Assembly (NCBI GenBank): GCA_965218625.1
Contig: CBDCLG010000011.1
Coordinates: 1-64,000, forward strand
From: Bin5 sp965218625
GTDB taxonomy: Bacteria; Chloroflexota; Anaerolineae; Caldilineales; Caldilineaceae
Reading direction: 5' to 3'
Length of the DNA: 64,000 nt
Shown piece after piece: positions 50,182-59,301 of the stretch. Position 1 is the first letter of the stretch; each line of letters starts with the position of its first letter. The position numbers were made by a program, and so were the translations under genes. The notes beneath the pieces are model-generated. The model saw only the letters and a list, made by a program, of their open reading frames with translations, had not been told where the DNA came from and ran no database searches.

Positions 50182-52974
50182 ATGAGTGACGAAAATCAAG
50201 ACGAAGAGCAGAGCGACATAGAGCAAGAGGCAGCGGGCCAGCCCGTAAACGGCTCTGATGACGAGCAGGAAGAAGCGTCTCCGGCAGCGGCGGAAGCCGC
50301 CGCCGAGGCGCGGGAATCTGAAGGCAATGGGGCCGCGGACGGAGGGCAAGACGACGAAGCCGCAAAGGAGTCGCAGCTGACCGACGTTGCCGACGACCTG
50401 CCGGTCCTGCCGTTGCGCGGCATCGTCGTCTATCCGATGATGTGGCTGCCGCTGACCATCGGCCAGGAGCGCAGTATCAAGCTGGTCGAGGACAACCTGC
50501 CTCAAAGCCGAATTATTGCCCTGGCAACAAGCAAGGATGAATCGATCGAGGAGCCGTCGTCCGATCAGATTTACGGGATCGGGACCGCGGCCCAGGTCCA
50601 TCGCGTGCTGAAGGCGCCGGACGGCACCGTCCGGCTTGCAGTCCAGGGCCTGGAGCGCATCCGTCTGACCGAGTACATCCAGGATGAGCCCTATCTGCGC
50701 GCACGCGTCGAAGTCCTGCCCGAAGAACTCGAAGAGGGGCTGGACATCGACGGGTCAGCCCGGGCCGTGACCGACCTTTTCCGACGGCTTGTCGAGTTGG
50801 ACGGTCAGATGCCCGATGAGCTGGCCGTGATGGCGGCCAACGTCGAAAACGCCCGTCAGTTGGCTTATCTTGTCGCAAGCAGCATCCGCCTGGAGATAGA
50901 TGACGCCCAGCAGCTGCTGGAGATGGACAGCGTCCAGGAAAAGCTCCTGCGCCTGACCCAGCTGCTTCTTGGCGAGGTCGACGTCATGGAACTGGGCAAC
51001 AAGATCCAGTCCCAGGCGCAGGGTGAAATGGAGAAGATGCAGAAGGACTTCTTCCTGCGCGAGCAGATCAAGGCAATCCAGAAGGAGCTGGGCGAGGAGG
51101 ACGAGCAGGAAGCCGACATCCGTGAGCTTGAGGAACGCATCGAGGCCGCGGGCATGCCGGATGAGGCGCACAAGGAGGCGACGCGCGAACTGAACCGGAT
51201 GCGGCGCATGCCAATTCAAGCCGCCGAATACAGCGTCATCAAGACCTACCTCGACCTGATGGTGTCACTGCCCTGGCAGCAAACAACCGAGGATAATCTC
51301 GATATCAACCACGCCCGCGATGTCCTGGAAGAGGACCACTACGGACTTGATGAAATCAAAGACCGCATCGTCGAATACCTTGCCGTGCGCAGGCTGCGGG
51401 CGGCGCGCAAGGCGGGGCGCAAAGTCGAGGAGGAGGACGCCCGCGACAAGATCCGGCGCGAGCGGGAGGGTGTGCTGCTCTGCTTTGTCGGTCCGCCGGG
51501 CGTCGGCAAGACCAGCCTGGGGATCAGTATCGCCCGCGCCATGGGGCGAAAGTTTATGCGGTTGGCGCTGGGCGGCGTGCGCGACGAGGCCGAAATCCGG
51601 GGATTTCGCCGCACCTACATCGGTTCGATGCCGGGCCGCATCATTCAGAGCCTGCGCCGCGTCGAGTCGAAGAATCCGGTCTTTATGCTCGACGAGGTCG
51701 ACAAGCTGGGACGGGACTTTCGCGGCGACCCCACCAGCGCGCTTCTCGAGGTCCTGGACCCGGAACAGAACCGCGAGTTTCGCGATCACTACCTCGACGT
51801 TGCCTTTGACCTGAGCGAGGTCATGTTCATTACAACCGCAAATGTGCTGGACACGATCCCCGGCCCGCTACGCGATCGTATGGAGGTTATCCAGCTCAGC
51901 AGTTACACAGAGGACGAGAAGGTCAAAATCGCGCAGCAGTATCTCGTTTTCCGACAGATTAAAGAGAACGGGCTGCGCGACGGCGAGATTGCGTTCACCG
52001 AAGAGGCCCTGCACAAGATCGTGCATGACTACACGCGCGAAGCCGGCGTGCGCAACATGGAGCGGGAAATCGGCAAGATCTGCCGTAAGGTCGCCGCCAC
52101 AATCGCGGCGGACGTGCCGTTTCAGCTGCAGGCCCCGCTTCCCCTCGGCCTGGATGAGACGCCTTCGCAGCAGGGCTACCTCGAAGACGGAGCCGGCGCC
52201 AATACAAAGCAAGGGAACGGCGCCTACTCCTCCGAAACGGTCCGCATTACACCGGAATCGCTGGCCGAGTACCTGGGCCCGCGTCGCTTCCAGCGGGAGG
52301 AGATCGCCGACCGTACGCGCATGCCCGGCGTAGCCGTCGGCCTTTCCTGGACGATAACCGGCGGTGAGATCCTCTTTTTCGAAGCGACCAAGATGCCAGG
52401 CAAGAAGGGATTCGTTCTGACGGGGCAGCTGGGTGAGGTCATGAAGGAGAGCGCCCAGGCCGCGCTCAGCTATGTGAGGAGCCGTGCCCGCGAACTCAAC
52501 ATTTCTCCCAACTTTTTTGAAGAGATTGACATTCATCTTCACATCCCCGAAGGCGCTCTACCCAAAGACGGGCCCAGCGCCGGGGTGACCATGGTCACCG
52601 CAATTGCCAGTCTGCTCACGGGCCGCTCAGTTCATCCTGATATCGGTATGACCGGCGAAATTACGCTCCGCGGCAAGGTCCTGCGAATTGGCGGGCTGAA
52701 GGAGAAGGTGCTGGCCGCGGCCAGGGCTGGCCTGAGCACGATCATCATGCCGGCCGCGAACAAGGCCGACCTCGAGGAGCTCCCGGAGAACGTGCGGGCG
52801 TCGATGAAGTTTTTTCCTGTAGAGACGGTCGATGAGGTGCTTGAGACCGCTCTGCAGCACGAGCTGGTCCTGGATGAGAAGGACGACGCCCCCGACGCCC
52901 CCGCTCCTTCCTCGGACGGACCCGTAACAGAAAGCGATAGCGATCCGCTGGAACGGATTGAGTACGCGTCATGA
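50182..52974 (+). CDS. lon: ATP-dependent Lon protease
   Basis: A 930-residue cytoplasmic protease that degrades misfolded and regulatory proteins. The N-terminal LON substrate domain begins near residue 73 (LPVLPLRGIVVYPMMWLPL), then a coiled-coil-rich middle, the AAA motor with Walker A GPPGVGKT (437-444) and Walker B VFMLDEVDK (500-508), and the protease domain with the Ser-Lys dyad S799 (DGPSAG) and K842 (GLKEK). Two oddities: an acidic Ala/Glu-rich N-terminal extension of about 70 residues, and a Gln/Gly/Asn-rich insert (about 650-687) between the AAA lid and the protease domain. The ATG at 50182 is preferred over the in-frame ATG at 50017 because the extra 55 residues look non-coding. 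Confidence 0.95.
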   Translation: MSDENQDEEQSDIEQEAAGQPVNGSDDEQEEASPAAAEAAAEARESEGNGAADGGQDDEAAKESQLTDVADDLPVLPLRGIVVYPMMWLPLTIGQERSIKLVEDNLPQSRIIALATSKDESIEEPSSDQIYGIGTAAQVHRVLKAPDGTVRLAVQGLERIRLTEYIQDEPYLRARVEVLPEELEEGLDIDGSARAVTDLFRRLVELDGQMPDELAVMAANVENARQLAYLVASSIRLEIDDAQQLLEMDSVQEKLLRLTQLLLGEVDVMELGNKIQSQAQGEMEKMQKDFFLREQIKAIQKELGEEDEQEADIRELEERIEAAGMPDEAHKEATRELNRMRRMPIQAAEYSVIKTYLDLMVSLPWQQTTEDNLDINHARDVLEEDHYGLDEIKDRIVEYLAVRRLRAARKAGRKVEEEDARDKIRREREGVLLCFVGPPGVGKTSLGISIARAMGRKFMRLALGGVRDEAEIRGFRRTYIGSMPGRIIQSLRRVESKNPVFMLDEVDKLGRDFRGDPTSALLEVLDPEQNREFRDHYLDVAFDLSEVMFITTANVLDTIPGPLRDRMEVIQLSSYTEDEKVKIAQQYLVFRQIKENGLRDGEIAFTEEALHKIVHDYTREAGVRNMEREIGKICRKVAATIAADVPFQLQAPLPLGLDETPSQQGYLEDGAGANTKQGNGAYSSETVRITPESLAEYLGPRRFQREEIADRTRMPGVAVGLSWTITGGEILFFEATKMPGKKGFVLTGQLGEVMKESAQAALSYVRSRARELNISPNFFEEIDIHLHIPEGALPKDGPSAGVTMVTAIASLLTGRSVHPDIGMTGEITLRGKVLRIGGLKEKVLAAARAGLSTIIMPAANKADLEELPENVRASMKFFPVETVDEVLETALQHELVLDEKDDAPDAPAPSSDGPVTESDSDPLERIEYAS

Positions 52975-53017
52975 ACAGGGCTGCCCTGCTAAGAACGGGG
53001 CAGTTTCAAAATAGAAA

Positions 53018-54871
53018 ATGAGTAGAAGAAAAAGATCGAGAGGCGCCTCTGCAGGAGGCGCGCCAGCGCAGACAGGCGCGCGTCAGGGCAGCGGAAAACT
53101 GCGCTGGTACAAGGTGGATTTGCACACCCACACGCCGGCCTCGAGCGATTACGAGGAGCCCGGCATCACCTACCTGGAGTGGCTGGCGACGGCACGCAGT
53201 CGCGGGCTGGATGTCGTCGCCATTACCGACCACAACACGGTTGCCGGTGTCGACGCCATCCGCAGCGAAATCGAGTGGCTGACCCGCCTGCAACAGCAGA
53301 ACAGGCTGACCGACGTTGAGCGCAGCAATCTGGAAAAATGGCATAAGTTGGCGAACGAGATTGTCGTACTTCCCGGCTTCGAATTTACCGCCACGTTCGG
53401 TTTCCATATTCTCGCAATCTATCCCCCCGAAACAACGGTCCGCGAGCTGGAGCATATACTCTTGCGTTTGAATGTGCCGCAAGACAGGTTGGACGCCGGC
53501 TCGACCGAAACCGGCGCGAGCACCGACGTGATCAGCGCCTACGAAACGATCGTTGACTCCGGCGGCATCGCCATCGCTGCCCACGCCAACAGCACGCACG
53601 GTGTTGCGATGCGCAACTTTCCCTTCGGCGGACAGACGAAGATTTCCTATACGCAAGATGCCAACCTGAGCGCACTCGAAGTGACCGATCTGGAGAGCCG
53701 CAGCCGCAAGGCTACTTCGCGTTTTTTCAACGGCTCCAAGCCGGAGTATCCGCGCAAGATGCATTGCATCCAGGGGAGCGACGCCCACCGCCGCAGCGCC
53801 GATCCCCGTAACAGTAGACGCCTCGGCATCGGGGAGCGTGCCACCGAACTGCTATTGCCCGAGCCGTCGTTCGATGCGATCGAGGAGCTGTTTTCCGGCC
53901 GCTGGTTTGACCGCACGCGCCCCTTTCGCGCGCCGGAAAAGGTGGTCGATCACCTGGCCGCTGCCAGGGCCGAAGGGCCCAACCAGACCCAGAGTTTCCA
54001 CGAGACCGCCAACAAGAAAGGAGGGCGGCAGACGGTCGTCCTCGCCGACCTTTGCGCCTTCGCCAACACCGACGGCGGTACGATTTTTGTCGGCGCCAAC
54101 GCCCGCAAGGGCAAGGTGAAAGGGCTTGACAACTCGAATCAGGCGCAGAAGGAGATTCAGCAGGCCATAACCGAAAGGCTCACGCCGCCATTGGAGCCTC
54201 GCTACGAAGTCATCACGAATAGCGGGGCGGATGTGCTGCGCATCGGCGTCGACGCTGGCGACGAAAAGCCCTATTGCCTCGACGGCTCGAAGTTCTACGT
54301 GCGCAGCGACGCCGAGACCAGCCTGGCGTTGCGGGACGAAATTGTGGCGTTGGTACTGGAGAGCGTCGGGCTCAACGCCGACCTGGTCGGCGGCGATGAA
54401 GGCGATGATGCCCCGGCGGCGGATGAATCCGCAGGGGAGGACAAGGCCTCCGCAGCTGCGCGCGGTAACTCGAAGCGCACGCGCGGCCGCGCGGGGAAGG
54501 CATCTCCAAAGGAGAATGATCCATTCTTTCTTCCTCAGGACGGCGTCGAAATCGTCGACCGCGAGAAGAGGGGCGATACGACATACTATGTTGTGCGAAA
54601 CTTGCGCAACCAGGGCTCCGTCGGCAATGTTACCCGCAAGGGCGCACGCAAGCTGTGGAACTATGCCATAACCCAATACGAGGACAGCCCGGTCAGGTCA
54701 AACCAGATTCGCTGGAAGGAGAACGTCGGCATCGTTCGCTCGGCCAAGCGCGCCGGCAAGGTGCGCTTTGACCTGGCCTTGCGCGAAGGATCTGACATTC
54801 GCATCTTCTACGGGGTCACTGAAGAGGGGATGGAAGGCGCTTGGGCGCAATTTGTCGAAGAAGCCGAATAG
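53018..54871 (+). CDS. PHP-domain phosphoesterase fused to an AlbA_2 (Schlafen-type) domain
   Basis: A 617-residue protein with an unusual domain order. Residues 32-290 form a PHP metal-dependent phosphoesterase or nuclease: H36-x-H38 (DLHTHT), D71-H72-N73 (ITDHN), PGFEF, AAHAN and GSDAHR supply the metal ligands. From about 321 to 445 comes an AlbA_2 domain (QSFHETANKKGG, CAFANTDGGTIFVGANARKGKVKGLDNS), a nucleic-acid-binding module shared with Schlafen and some stress or defence proteins. A basic, disordered linker and a C-terminal beta region (YYVVRNLRNQGSVGN, then VGIVRSAKRAGKV) follow. A role in nucleic-acid processing or defence is plausible but unproven. It is 43 bases after lon on the same strand. 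Confidence 0.75.
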   Translation: MSRRKRSRGASAGGAPAQTGARQGSGKLRWYKVDLHTHTPASSDYEEPGITYLEWLATARSRGLDVVAITDHNTVAGVDAIRSEIEWLTRLQQQNRLTDVERSNLEKWHKLANEIVVLPGFEFTATFGFHILAIYPPETTVRELEHILLRLNVPQDRLDAGSTETGASTDVISAYETIVDSGGIAIAAHANSTHGVAMRNFPFGGQTKISYTQDANLSALEVTDLESRSRKATSRFFNGSKPEYPRKMHCIQGSDAHRRSADPRNSRRLGIGERATELLLPEPSFDAIEELFSGRWFDRTRPFRAPEKVVDHLAAARAEGPNQTQSFHETANKKGGRQTVVLADLCAFANTDGGTIFVGANARKGKVKGLDNSNQAQKEIQQAITERLTPPLEPRYEVITNSGADVLRIGVDAGDEKPYCLDGSKFYVRSDAETSLALRDEIVALVLESVGLNADLVGGDEGDDAPAADESAGEDKASAAARGNSKRTRGRAGKASPKENDPFFLPQDGVEIVDREKRGDTTYYVVRNLRNQGSVGNVTRKGARKLWNYAITQYEDSPVRSNQIRWKENVGIVRSAKRAGKVRFDLALREGSDIRIFYGVTEEGMEGAWAQFVEEAE

Positions 54872-54908
54872 TGGTATCTAGAGTGAACCGGTTTCCGACC
54901 GGTTGCAC

Positions 54909-55865
54909 TCACCAGATGTAGATGACAGCCACCACCGATAGCAGCCACAGGACGACACCCGCGAGCAACGGTCGGTCTGAGAAGAGCAGATCTTCCGGCG
55001 CGCCCCCCCTTTGCTCCACATGGATCAGGTAGAGATAACGGAAGACGACGAAGACGATCAACGGGACCGTCAGCATCATCTGCGCCGGCCCGGCCAGTGC
55101 GGTTTCGGCCTCGAAACTGTATAGGGTGTAGCTGATCAAGCCGCTGACCGTGACGAGACCGATGATCTGATCGAGAAAGGGCAGGTTATACTGGTCCAGG
55201 CTGCTCCTGTGGCCGGACGCGGAATCTTTGAGCAGCAGGATTTCGTGTCGGCGTTTGCCGAAGCCGACAAAGAAGGCCAGCAGACTGACACATATGTATA
55301 ACCACGGGCTGAATGCGCTAACATTCACCGCGGTCAAGCCGGCAACGACTCGCAGGAGAAAGAAAACAGCGATCATCATTACGTCGATAATTACGAGCCG
55401 CTTCAGATAGAAGGTGTATGCCGCATTCAGAACCAGGTAGGCGGCCAACGTTAGCCCGATCTGGGGATTGAACAGGCCGGCGCCGAGCAAGCTTATCGCG
55501 GCCAGGAGGACCAGAGCCCCTTTGGCCAGGGCAGGGCTGAGATGCCCGCTCGCCAATGGCCTCAATCGTTTGCGGGGATGAAGGCGGTCGCTTTCTATAT
55601 CGACCAGGTCGTTCAGAAGATAGACACTGCTGGAGACCAGACAGAAGGCGACGAAGGCAATGGCCGCGGCAAGGCCGAGACTCGGATCGAGCAGTTTCCC
55701 ATCGAAGATCAGTCCGACCAGAACGAAACCGTTCTTCGTCCACTGCTTGGGCCGCATCGTACGCAGCAGGCCGTGAAGTTGGGCTCGCAAGCCTGTCGGT
55801 CTCTCGCCTGCTGCATAAAGCCCACCCCTAGAGGACGACGGGGAAGGCTCGGGCGCGCTTGGCAT
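54909..55865 (-). CDS. UbiA-family prenyltransferase, decaprenyl-phosphate phosphoribosyltransferase-like
   Basis: A 318-residue integral membrane protein with about nine helices. The two Asp-rich motifs of UbiA transferases are NDLVDIESDRLHPRKRLRPLASG (first, containing D-x3-D) and a second Asp-containing loop later (KDSASGHRSSLDQYN). The first motif, with RLHPRKRLRPLASG, is characteristic of decaprenyl-phosphate phosphoribosyltransferases (mycobacterial Rv3806c type), which put ribose phosphate on a polyprenyl carrier. An unrelated UbiA role cannot be excluded. The ATG at 55865 has AGGAG upstream. It is convergent with the PHP gene and single. Confidence 0.88.
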   Translation of the reverse strand: MPSAPEPSPSSSRGGLYAAGERPTGLRAQLHGLLRTMRPKQWTKNGFVLVGLIFDGKLLDPSLGLAAAIAFVAFCLVSSSVYLLNDLVDIESDRLHPRKRLRPLASGHLSPALAKGALVLLAAISLLGAGLFNPQIGLTLAAYLVLNAAYTFYLKRLVIIDVMMIAVFFLLRVVAGLTAVNVSAFSPWLYICVSLLAFFVGFGKRRHEILLLKDSASGHRSSLDQYNLPFLDQIIGLVTVSGLISYTLYSFEAETALAGPAQMMLTVPLIVFVVFRYLYLIHVEQRGGAPEDLLFSDRPLLAGVVLWLLSVVAVIYIW

Positions 55866-56056
55866 TGCCAGAACTCCTGATCTTATTGCGTTCGAATCAC
55901 GCTAGAGAAACGCGCGAGGGTTCAGCCAATAATACTTCACACAGCGGGGGGGCCCAAACCTGACACTGGGCCGCGCCTCCTGTCCCGATGGGTCGCCGCC
56001 GGTCAAAAAATGCCGCATCTGATGCAATTTCCTGGTACAAGCCAACAACTAGTGTC

Positions 56057-57469
56057 ATGCCGATAGTTATCATTATTTTGATCGTTTTTCTGCTTATTGC
56101 GCTCAATGGGCTGTTTGTCGCCGCTGAGATCGGTACGGTCGGCGCGCGGCGGGCCCGCATCGCGCAACAGGCCGCCGAGGGCAACCGCTTTGCCAGCCTG
56201 CTGCTTCCCCACCTGGAAAGCCCCTCCAGGCTGGACGACTACATCGCCGCCTGCCAGCTCGGCATCACACTCTCAAGCCTCGTGCTGGGCTTCTACGGCC
56301 AGGCCGCGATCACACCGCTGGTGGCGCCGCTGCTGAGCAGCTCCGGCCTCGTCGTACAGGCCGCCGCGACCTCGATCGCGGCCACCGTCGTCCTGATCGT
56401 GCTGACCGTGATCCAGGTCACACTCAGCGAACTCGCGCCCAAGACCGTCGCCATCCAGTTCCCCGAACGGACATCCTTGCTCCTCATCCTGCCCGTAAGC
56501 TGGTCGATGGTCGTGATGCGGCCGCTCATCTGGTTCTTCAACGGCAGCGGCCGCCTGATTTTACGTCTCATCGGCCTGCGAGCGGTCTCCGAGGGCGTGC
56601 ACATTCACGCGCCCGAGGAAATCCTGATGATGGTGAAGGAGAGCGGCGCTGGCGGCCTGCTGGAAGAGGGTGAGACGGAGCTGCTCGAGAACACCCTGCA
56701 GCTGCGGCAGCGTTCCCTGCGCAGTGTCATGGTCCCCCGTACCCAGCTTCTGGCCGCCCCCGTGGAGCTGACAGCGGCCAGGCTGCTAAACCTGCTGGCA
56801 GAATCAAGCCATTCGCGCCTCCCGCTGTACGAAGGCTCAATCGACAACATTGTCGGCGTGGTGCATCTGAAGGACCTGCTCTGGTTGCGTCTCTCGTCGG
56901 GGGAAACCGGACCAGGCCAATCGCACGATGCGGCCGGCGCCGCCCAGGGCGTAAAATCCCTGATGCGCTCGCCTCCTTTTGTGCCGGAATCTGCCTCGGT
57001 TGCCACTGTCTTTCGACAGCTGCAGCGCGATCGCTACCACATGGCGGTTGTCATCGACGAATATGGCGGCACCGCCGGGATCGTAACTTTTGAGGATCTG
57101 GTCGAGGAGATCTTCGGCGATATAGCCGATGAATTCGACTCGGACACCCGCGAAATCGTTCTGGGTGAGGACGGGCGCCTGCTGCTCGAAGGAGACGTGG
57201 AGTTGGACCGGCTGGCAGAACTCCTCGGCGCGCCGCTCCATGTCGAAGATGTGGATACAATCGGCGGAGCAATACTGGCGGCGCTGGGGGCAATCCCAGA
57301 GCCGGGTCAGGAGGTGCAGCTGCAGGGCATCGAGTTTCGCGTCGAGCAGGTGAGCGGCTACGCGGTGGCCCAGGTCAGCGTCGCCTTGCCCTCGAACGCG
57401 GCGGCGGACCTGCGGCAGGACGTTGTGTCAATTGATCGCGGCGGCGGACAGCCGCGGAACAGGAGCTGA
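56057..57469 (+). CDS. CNNM/CorC-family transporter-like protein (paralogue 1)
   Basis: A 470-residue membrane protein of the hemolysin-C/CorC type. The DUF21 (CNNM) membrane domain covers the first 190 residues or so (IIILIVFLLIALNGLFVAAEIGTV, then SPSRLDDYIAACQLGITLSSLVLGFYGQAAI). A CBS pair follows (MVPRTQLL, SHSRLPLYEGSIDNIVGVVHLKDLL, VIDEYGGTAGIVTFEDLVEEIFGD) and a C-terminal CorC_HlyC transporter-associated domain ends it. Members are linked to magnesium or divalent-cation efflux. The frame opens at 55988, but I chose ATG 56057 because it places the first hydrophobic helix at the N-terminus. It is followed immediately by a paralogue. Confidence 0.88.
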   Translation: MPIVIIILIVFLLIALNGLFVAAEIGTVGARRARIAQQAAEGNRFASLLLPHLESPSRLDDYIAACQLGITLSSLVLGFYGQAAITPLVAPLLSSSGLVVQAAATSIAATVVLIVLTVIQVTLSELAPKTVAIQFPERTSLLLILPVSWSMVVMRPLIWFFNGSGRLILRLIGLRAVSEGVHIHAPEEILMMVKESGAGGLLEEGETELLENTLQLRQRSLRSVMVPRTQLLAAPVELTAARLLNLLAESSHSRLPLYEGSIDNIVGVVHLKDLLWLRLSSGETGPGQSHDAAGAAQGVKSLMRSPPFVPESASVATVFRQLQRDRYHMAVVIDEYGGTAGIVTFEDLVEEIFGDIADEFDSDTREIVLGEDGRLLLEGDVELDRLAELLGAPLHVEDVDTIGGAILAALGAIPEPGQEVQLQGIEFRVEQVSGYAVAQVSVALPSNAAADLRQDVVSIDRGGGQPRNRS

Positions 57470-57473
57470 GCCG

Positions 57474-58862
57474 GTGGAATACCTGCTTCCGGCCTTCATC
57501 ATCGCCGCGTTGATCTTCTTCAACGGCCTCTTCGTGAGTGTTGAGTTTGCGGTCGTGGCCTCCTCACGGGCGCGCATGGCGCAGCTCGCCAACCAGGGCT
57601 CGGCCTCTGCTGCCAGGATACTGCGCATCCTGACCGAGACGCGCTGGCAGACGCGTTTCATCATCATGGCACAGCTCGGCATCACGCTCTCCAGCCTGGG
57701 CCTGGGCATGTACGGCGAGCACACGGTCGCGCATTGGATGCTGGACCTGCTTGAGCATTACGGCGTCGAGCGCGGTTTCTTCACCATCGCCACCGCACAC
57801 AGCATCGCCTCTGTGTTGGCTATCGCCCTCATGACCTACCTGCACGTGGTCCTCGGCGAGGTCATGCCAAAGTCGCTTGCGCTGCAGGCGCCGGAAGCGA
57901 CCGCCCTGCGCGTCATCGGCCCCGTTTCGCTCATCCAGCGCATTTTCTCGCCGATCATCTTCGTCCTCAACGCGATCGCGCGTGCAATCACGCGGGCATT
58001 CGGTGTGCCCGAAAGGGGCGAGCACGACCACATGGTCTCCGCGCAGGAGCTCGAGCTGATTGTCGAAGAAAGCTCTGAAGAGGGACTGCTTGCGCCTTCC
58101 GAGCAGCTCTACATTGAGAACATCCTCGACATGCGCGAGCGCACAGTCGGCCAGGTGATGACGCCGCGCACGCGCATCGTCGGCATATCCGCCGACGAGT
58201 CACAAGAGACGGTCCTGCGCATCGTCTGCGATTCCAATCACTCGCGGTTTCCCATCTACGATGGCAATCTCGATCAGATCAAGGGATTCTTCCATGTGAA
58301 AGACCTGGCCCGCCACCTGATGCGAGGCGACCTTGGCGGCCCTCTCGACCTGCGCCGGATGGCGAAGAGCCGCCCCGTGATTGCGGTGCCCGAGACGCTC
58401 TCGCTCGACCTGATGTTGCGTCGGTTCCGCGCCGAAGGCGGCGCGCTCGCCGTCGTCATCGACGAATACGGCGGGACCGCCGGAATCGTGACCTTTGAAG
58501 ACCTGCTCGAAGAGGTCGTCGGCGAGATCCAGGACGAGTTTGACATCGAACGCGCGCCTTTCGAACTGATAGGCGAACGCCGCCTGCGGGTTGACGGCTC
58601 GCTGCTGTTGCACGAGTTGAATCAACACTTCAATATCAAGTTTGAAGACCAGGAGGTCGATACGGTCGGCGGTCTGATCATGGCCCGGCTTGGCCGGATT
58701 CCCGTAGTTGGCGACACGGTCGAGTTGGACGACGTTCGCTACACAGTAGAGCTTGTGGCAGGTCGAGCCGTCGAGTCGGCCCTGGTCGAGCTGCCTGCGG
58801 AGAGCTCCCCGCCGGCCGAAAGCCTGGACGACGACGCCGAGTCGGCAAACGTCAAAGATTGA
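57474..58862 (+). CDS. CNNM/CorC-family transporter-like protein (paralogue 2)
   Basis: A 462-residue paralogue with the same architecture: DUF21 membrane domain (EYLLPAFIIAALIFFNGLFVSVEFAV), CBS pair (MTPRTRIVGI, SRFPIYDGNLDQIKGFFHVKDLA, VIDEYGGTAGIVTFEDLLEEVVGE), and a CorC_HlyC end. The start GTG at 57474 has AGGAG eight bases upstream and follows the first paralogue's stop by four bases, so both are made from one transcript. Tandem copies could form a heteromer. Its last codons overlap the -35 box of the downstream promoter. Confidence 0.88.
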   Translation: MEYLLPAFIIAALIFFNGLFVSVEFAVVASSRARMAQLANQGSASAARILRILTETRWQTRFIIMAQLGITLSSLGLGMYGEHTVAHWMLDLLEHYGVERGFFTIATAHSIASVLAIALMTYLHVVLGEVMPKSLALQAPEATALRVIGPVSLIQRIFSPIIFVLNAIARAITRAFGVPERGEHDHMVSAQELELIVEESSEEGLLAPSEQLYIENILDMRERTVGQVMTPRTRIVGISADESQETVLRIVCDSNHSRFPIYDGNLDQIKGFFHVKDLARHLMRGDLGGPLDLRRMAKSRPVIAVPETLSLDLMLRRFRAEGGALAVVIDEYGGTAGIVTFEDLLEEVVGEIQDEFDIERAPFELIGERRLRVDGSLLLHELNQHFNIKFEDQEVDTVGGLIMARLGRIPVVGDTVELDDVRYTVELVAGRAVESALVELPAESSPPAESLDDDAESANVKD

Positions 58863-58887
58863 CAGACACGGCCGCCGCTGCTAGAAT
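58859..58887 (+). promoter_or_regulatory. Sigma-A-type promoter of the T-box operon
   Basis: TTGACA (58859-58864), 17 bases, TAGAAT (58882-58887), with the -35 overlapping the stop of the upstream CNNM gene. Transcription would begin near 58894, so the complete T-box leader is transcribed before the AlaX-like gene. Confidence 0.75.
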
Positions 58888-58961
58888 CTACTCTGAACCC
58901 GCTCATCTGTACTGTTCCGGCTTCCCAGCCGGTCGGCCGGGGCGGGGAAACGACAAAAGGC

Positions 58962-59252
58962 GTTGACGGAGAGGAGTAGCCGCCGGCAAATCCCCCAGCG
59001 AGTCCGGGTAGGTGGGAGCCGGATGGATCAATGGCGCGGTGAAAATCACTCCTGAGCTGCGGCCAGAAAAGCGGTCTTTCGCTGAGTAGAGGCCGACGGT
59101 GACGTGAGCCGTTACCTTCACCATCGGGCGGTAGAGTAAGTTCGGCGGAGCAATTGCGCCCGGTGAGGAGTTGCCCGGACTTATGGCCGGGAAACAGGGT
59201 GGTACCGCGGACCGACAGGCCCGTCCCTGGCAAGGGGACGGGCTTTTATTTT
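58962..59252 (+). promoter_or_regulatory. T-box riboswitch (isoleucine specifier) controlling alaX-ileS
   Basis: A tRNA-sensing leader of about 290 bases. The T-box core AGGGTGGTACCGCG is at 59196-59209, preceded by the stem-I region. The probable specifier is ATC (isoleucine) at 59045-59047, immediately before ACTCCTGAGC, which is the usual context of the specifier loop. The core is followed by a mutually exclusive terminator at 59219-59252. Uncharged tRNA-Ile would pair with the specifier and with the bulge of the antiterminator, allowing transcription into the AlaX-like and IleRS genes. The specifier assignment is by position and by the downstream ileS, not by folding software. Confidence 0.85.
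59219..59252 (+). terminator. Regulated terminator of the T-box
   Basis: A 9-bp stem GCCCGTCCC/GGGACGGGC (59219-59227 and 59235-59243) followed by TTTTATTTT. Its 5' arm overlaps the 3' side of the antiterminator, so the two structures exclude each other. Confidence 0.85.
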
Positions 59253-59301
59253 GCCTGGCGGTGCAGGAGCAACCTGCATCGCGGCGAGGCGCCAGACAAA
59301 T

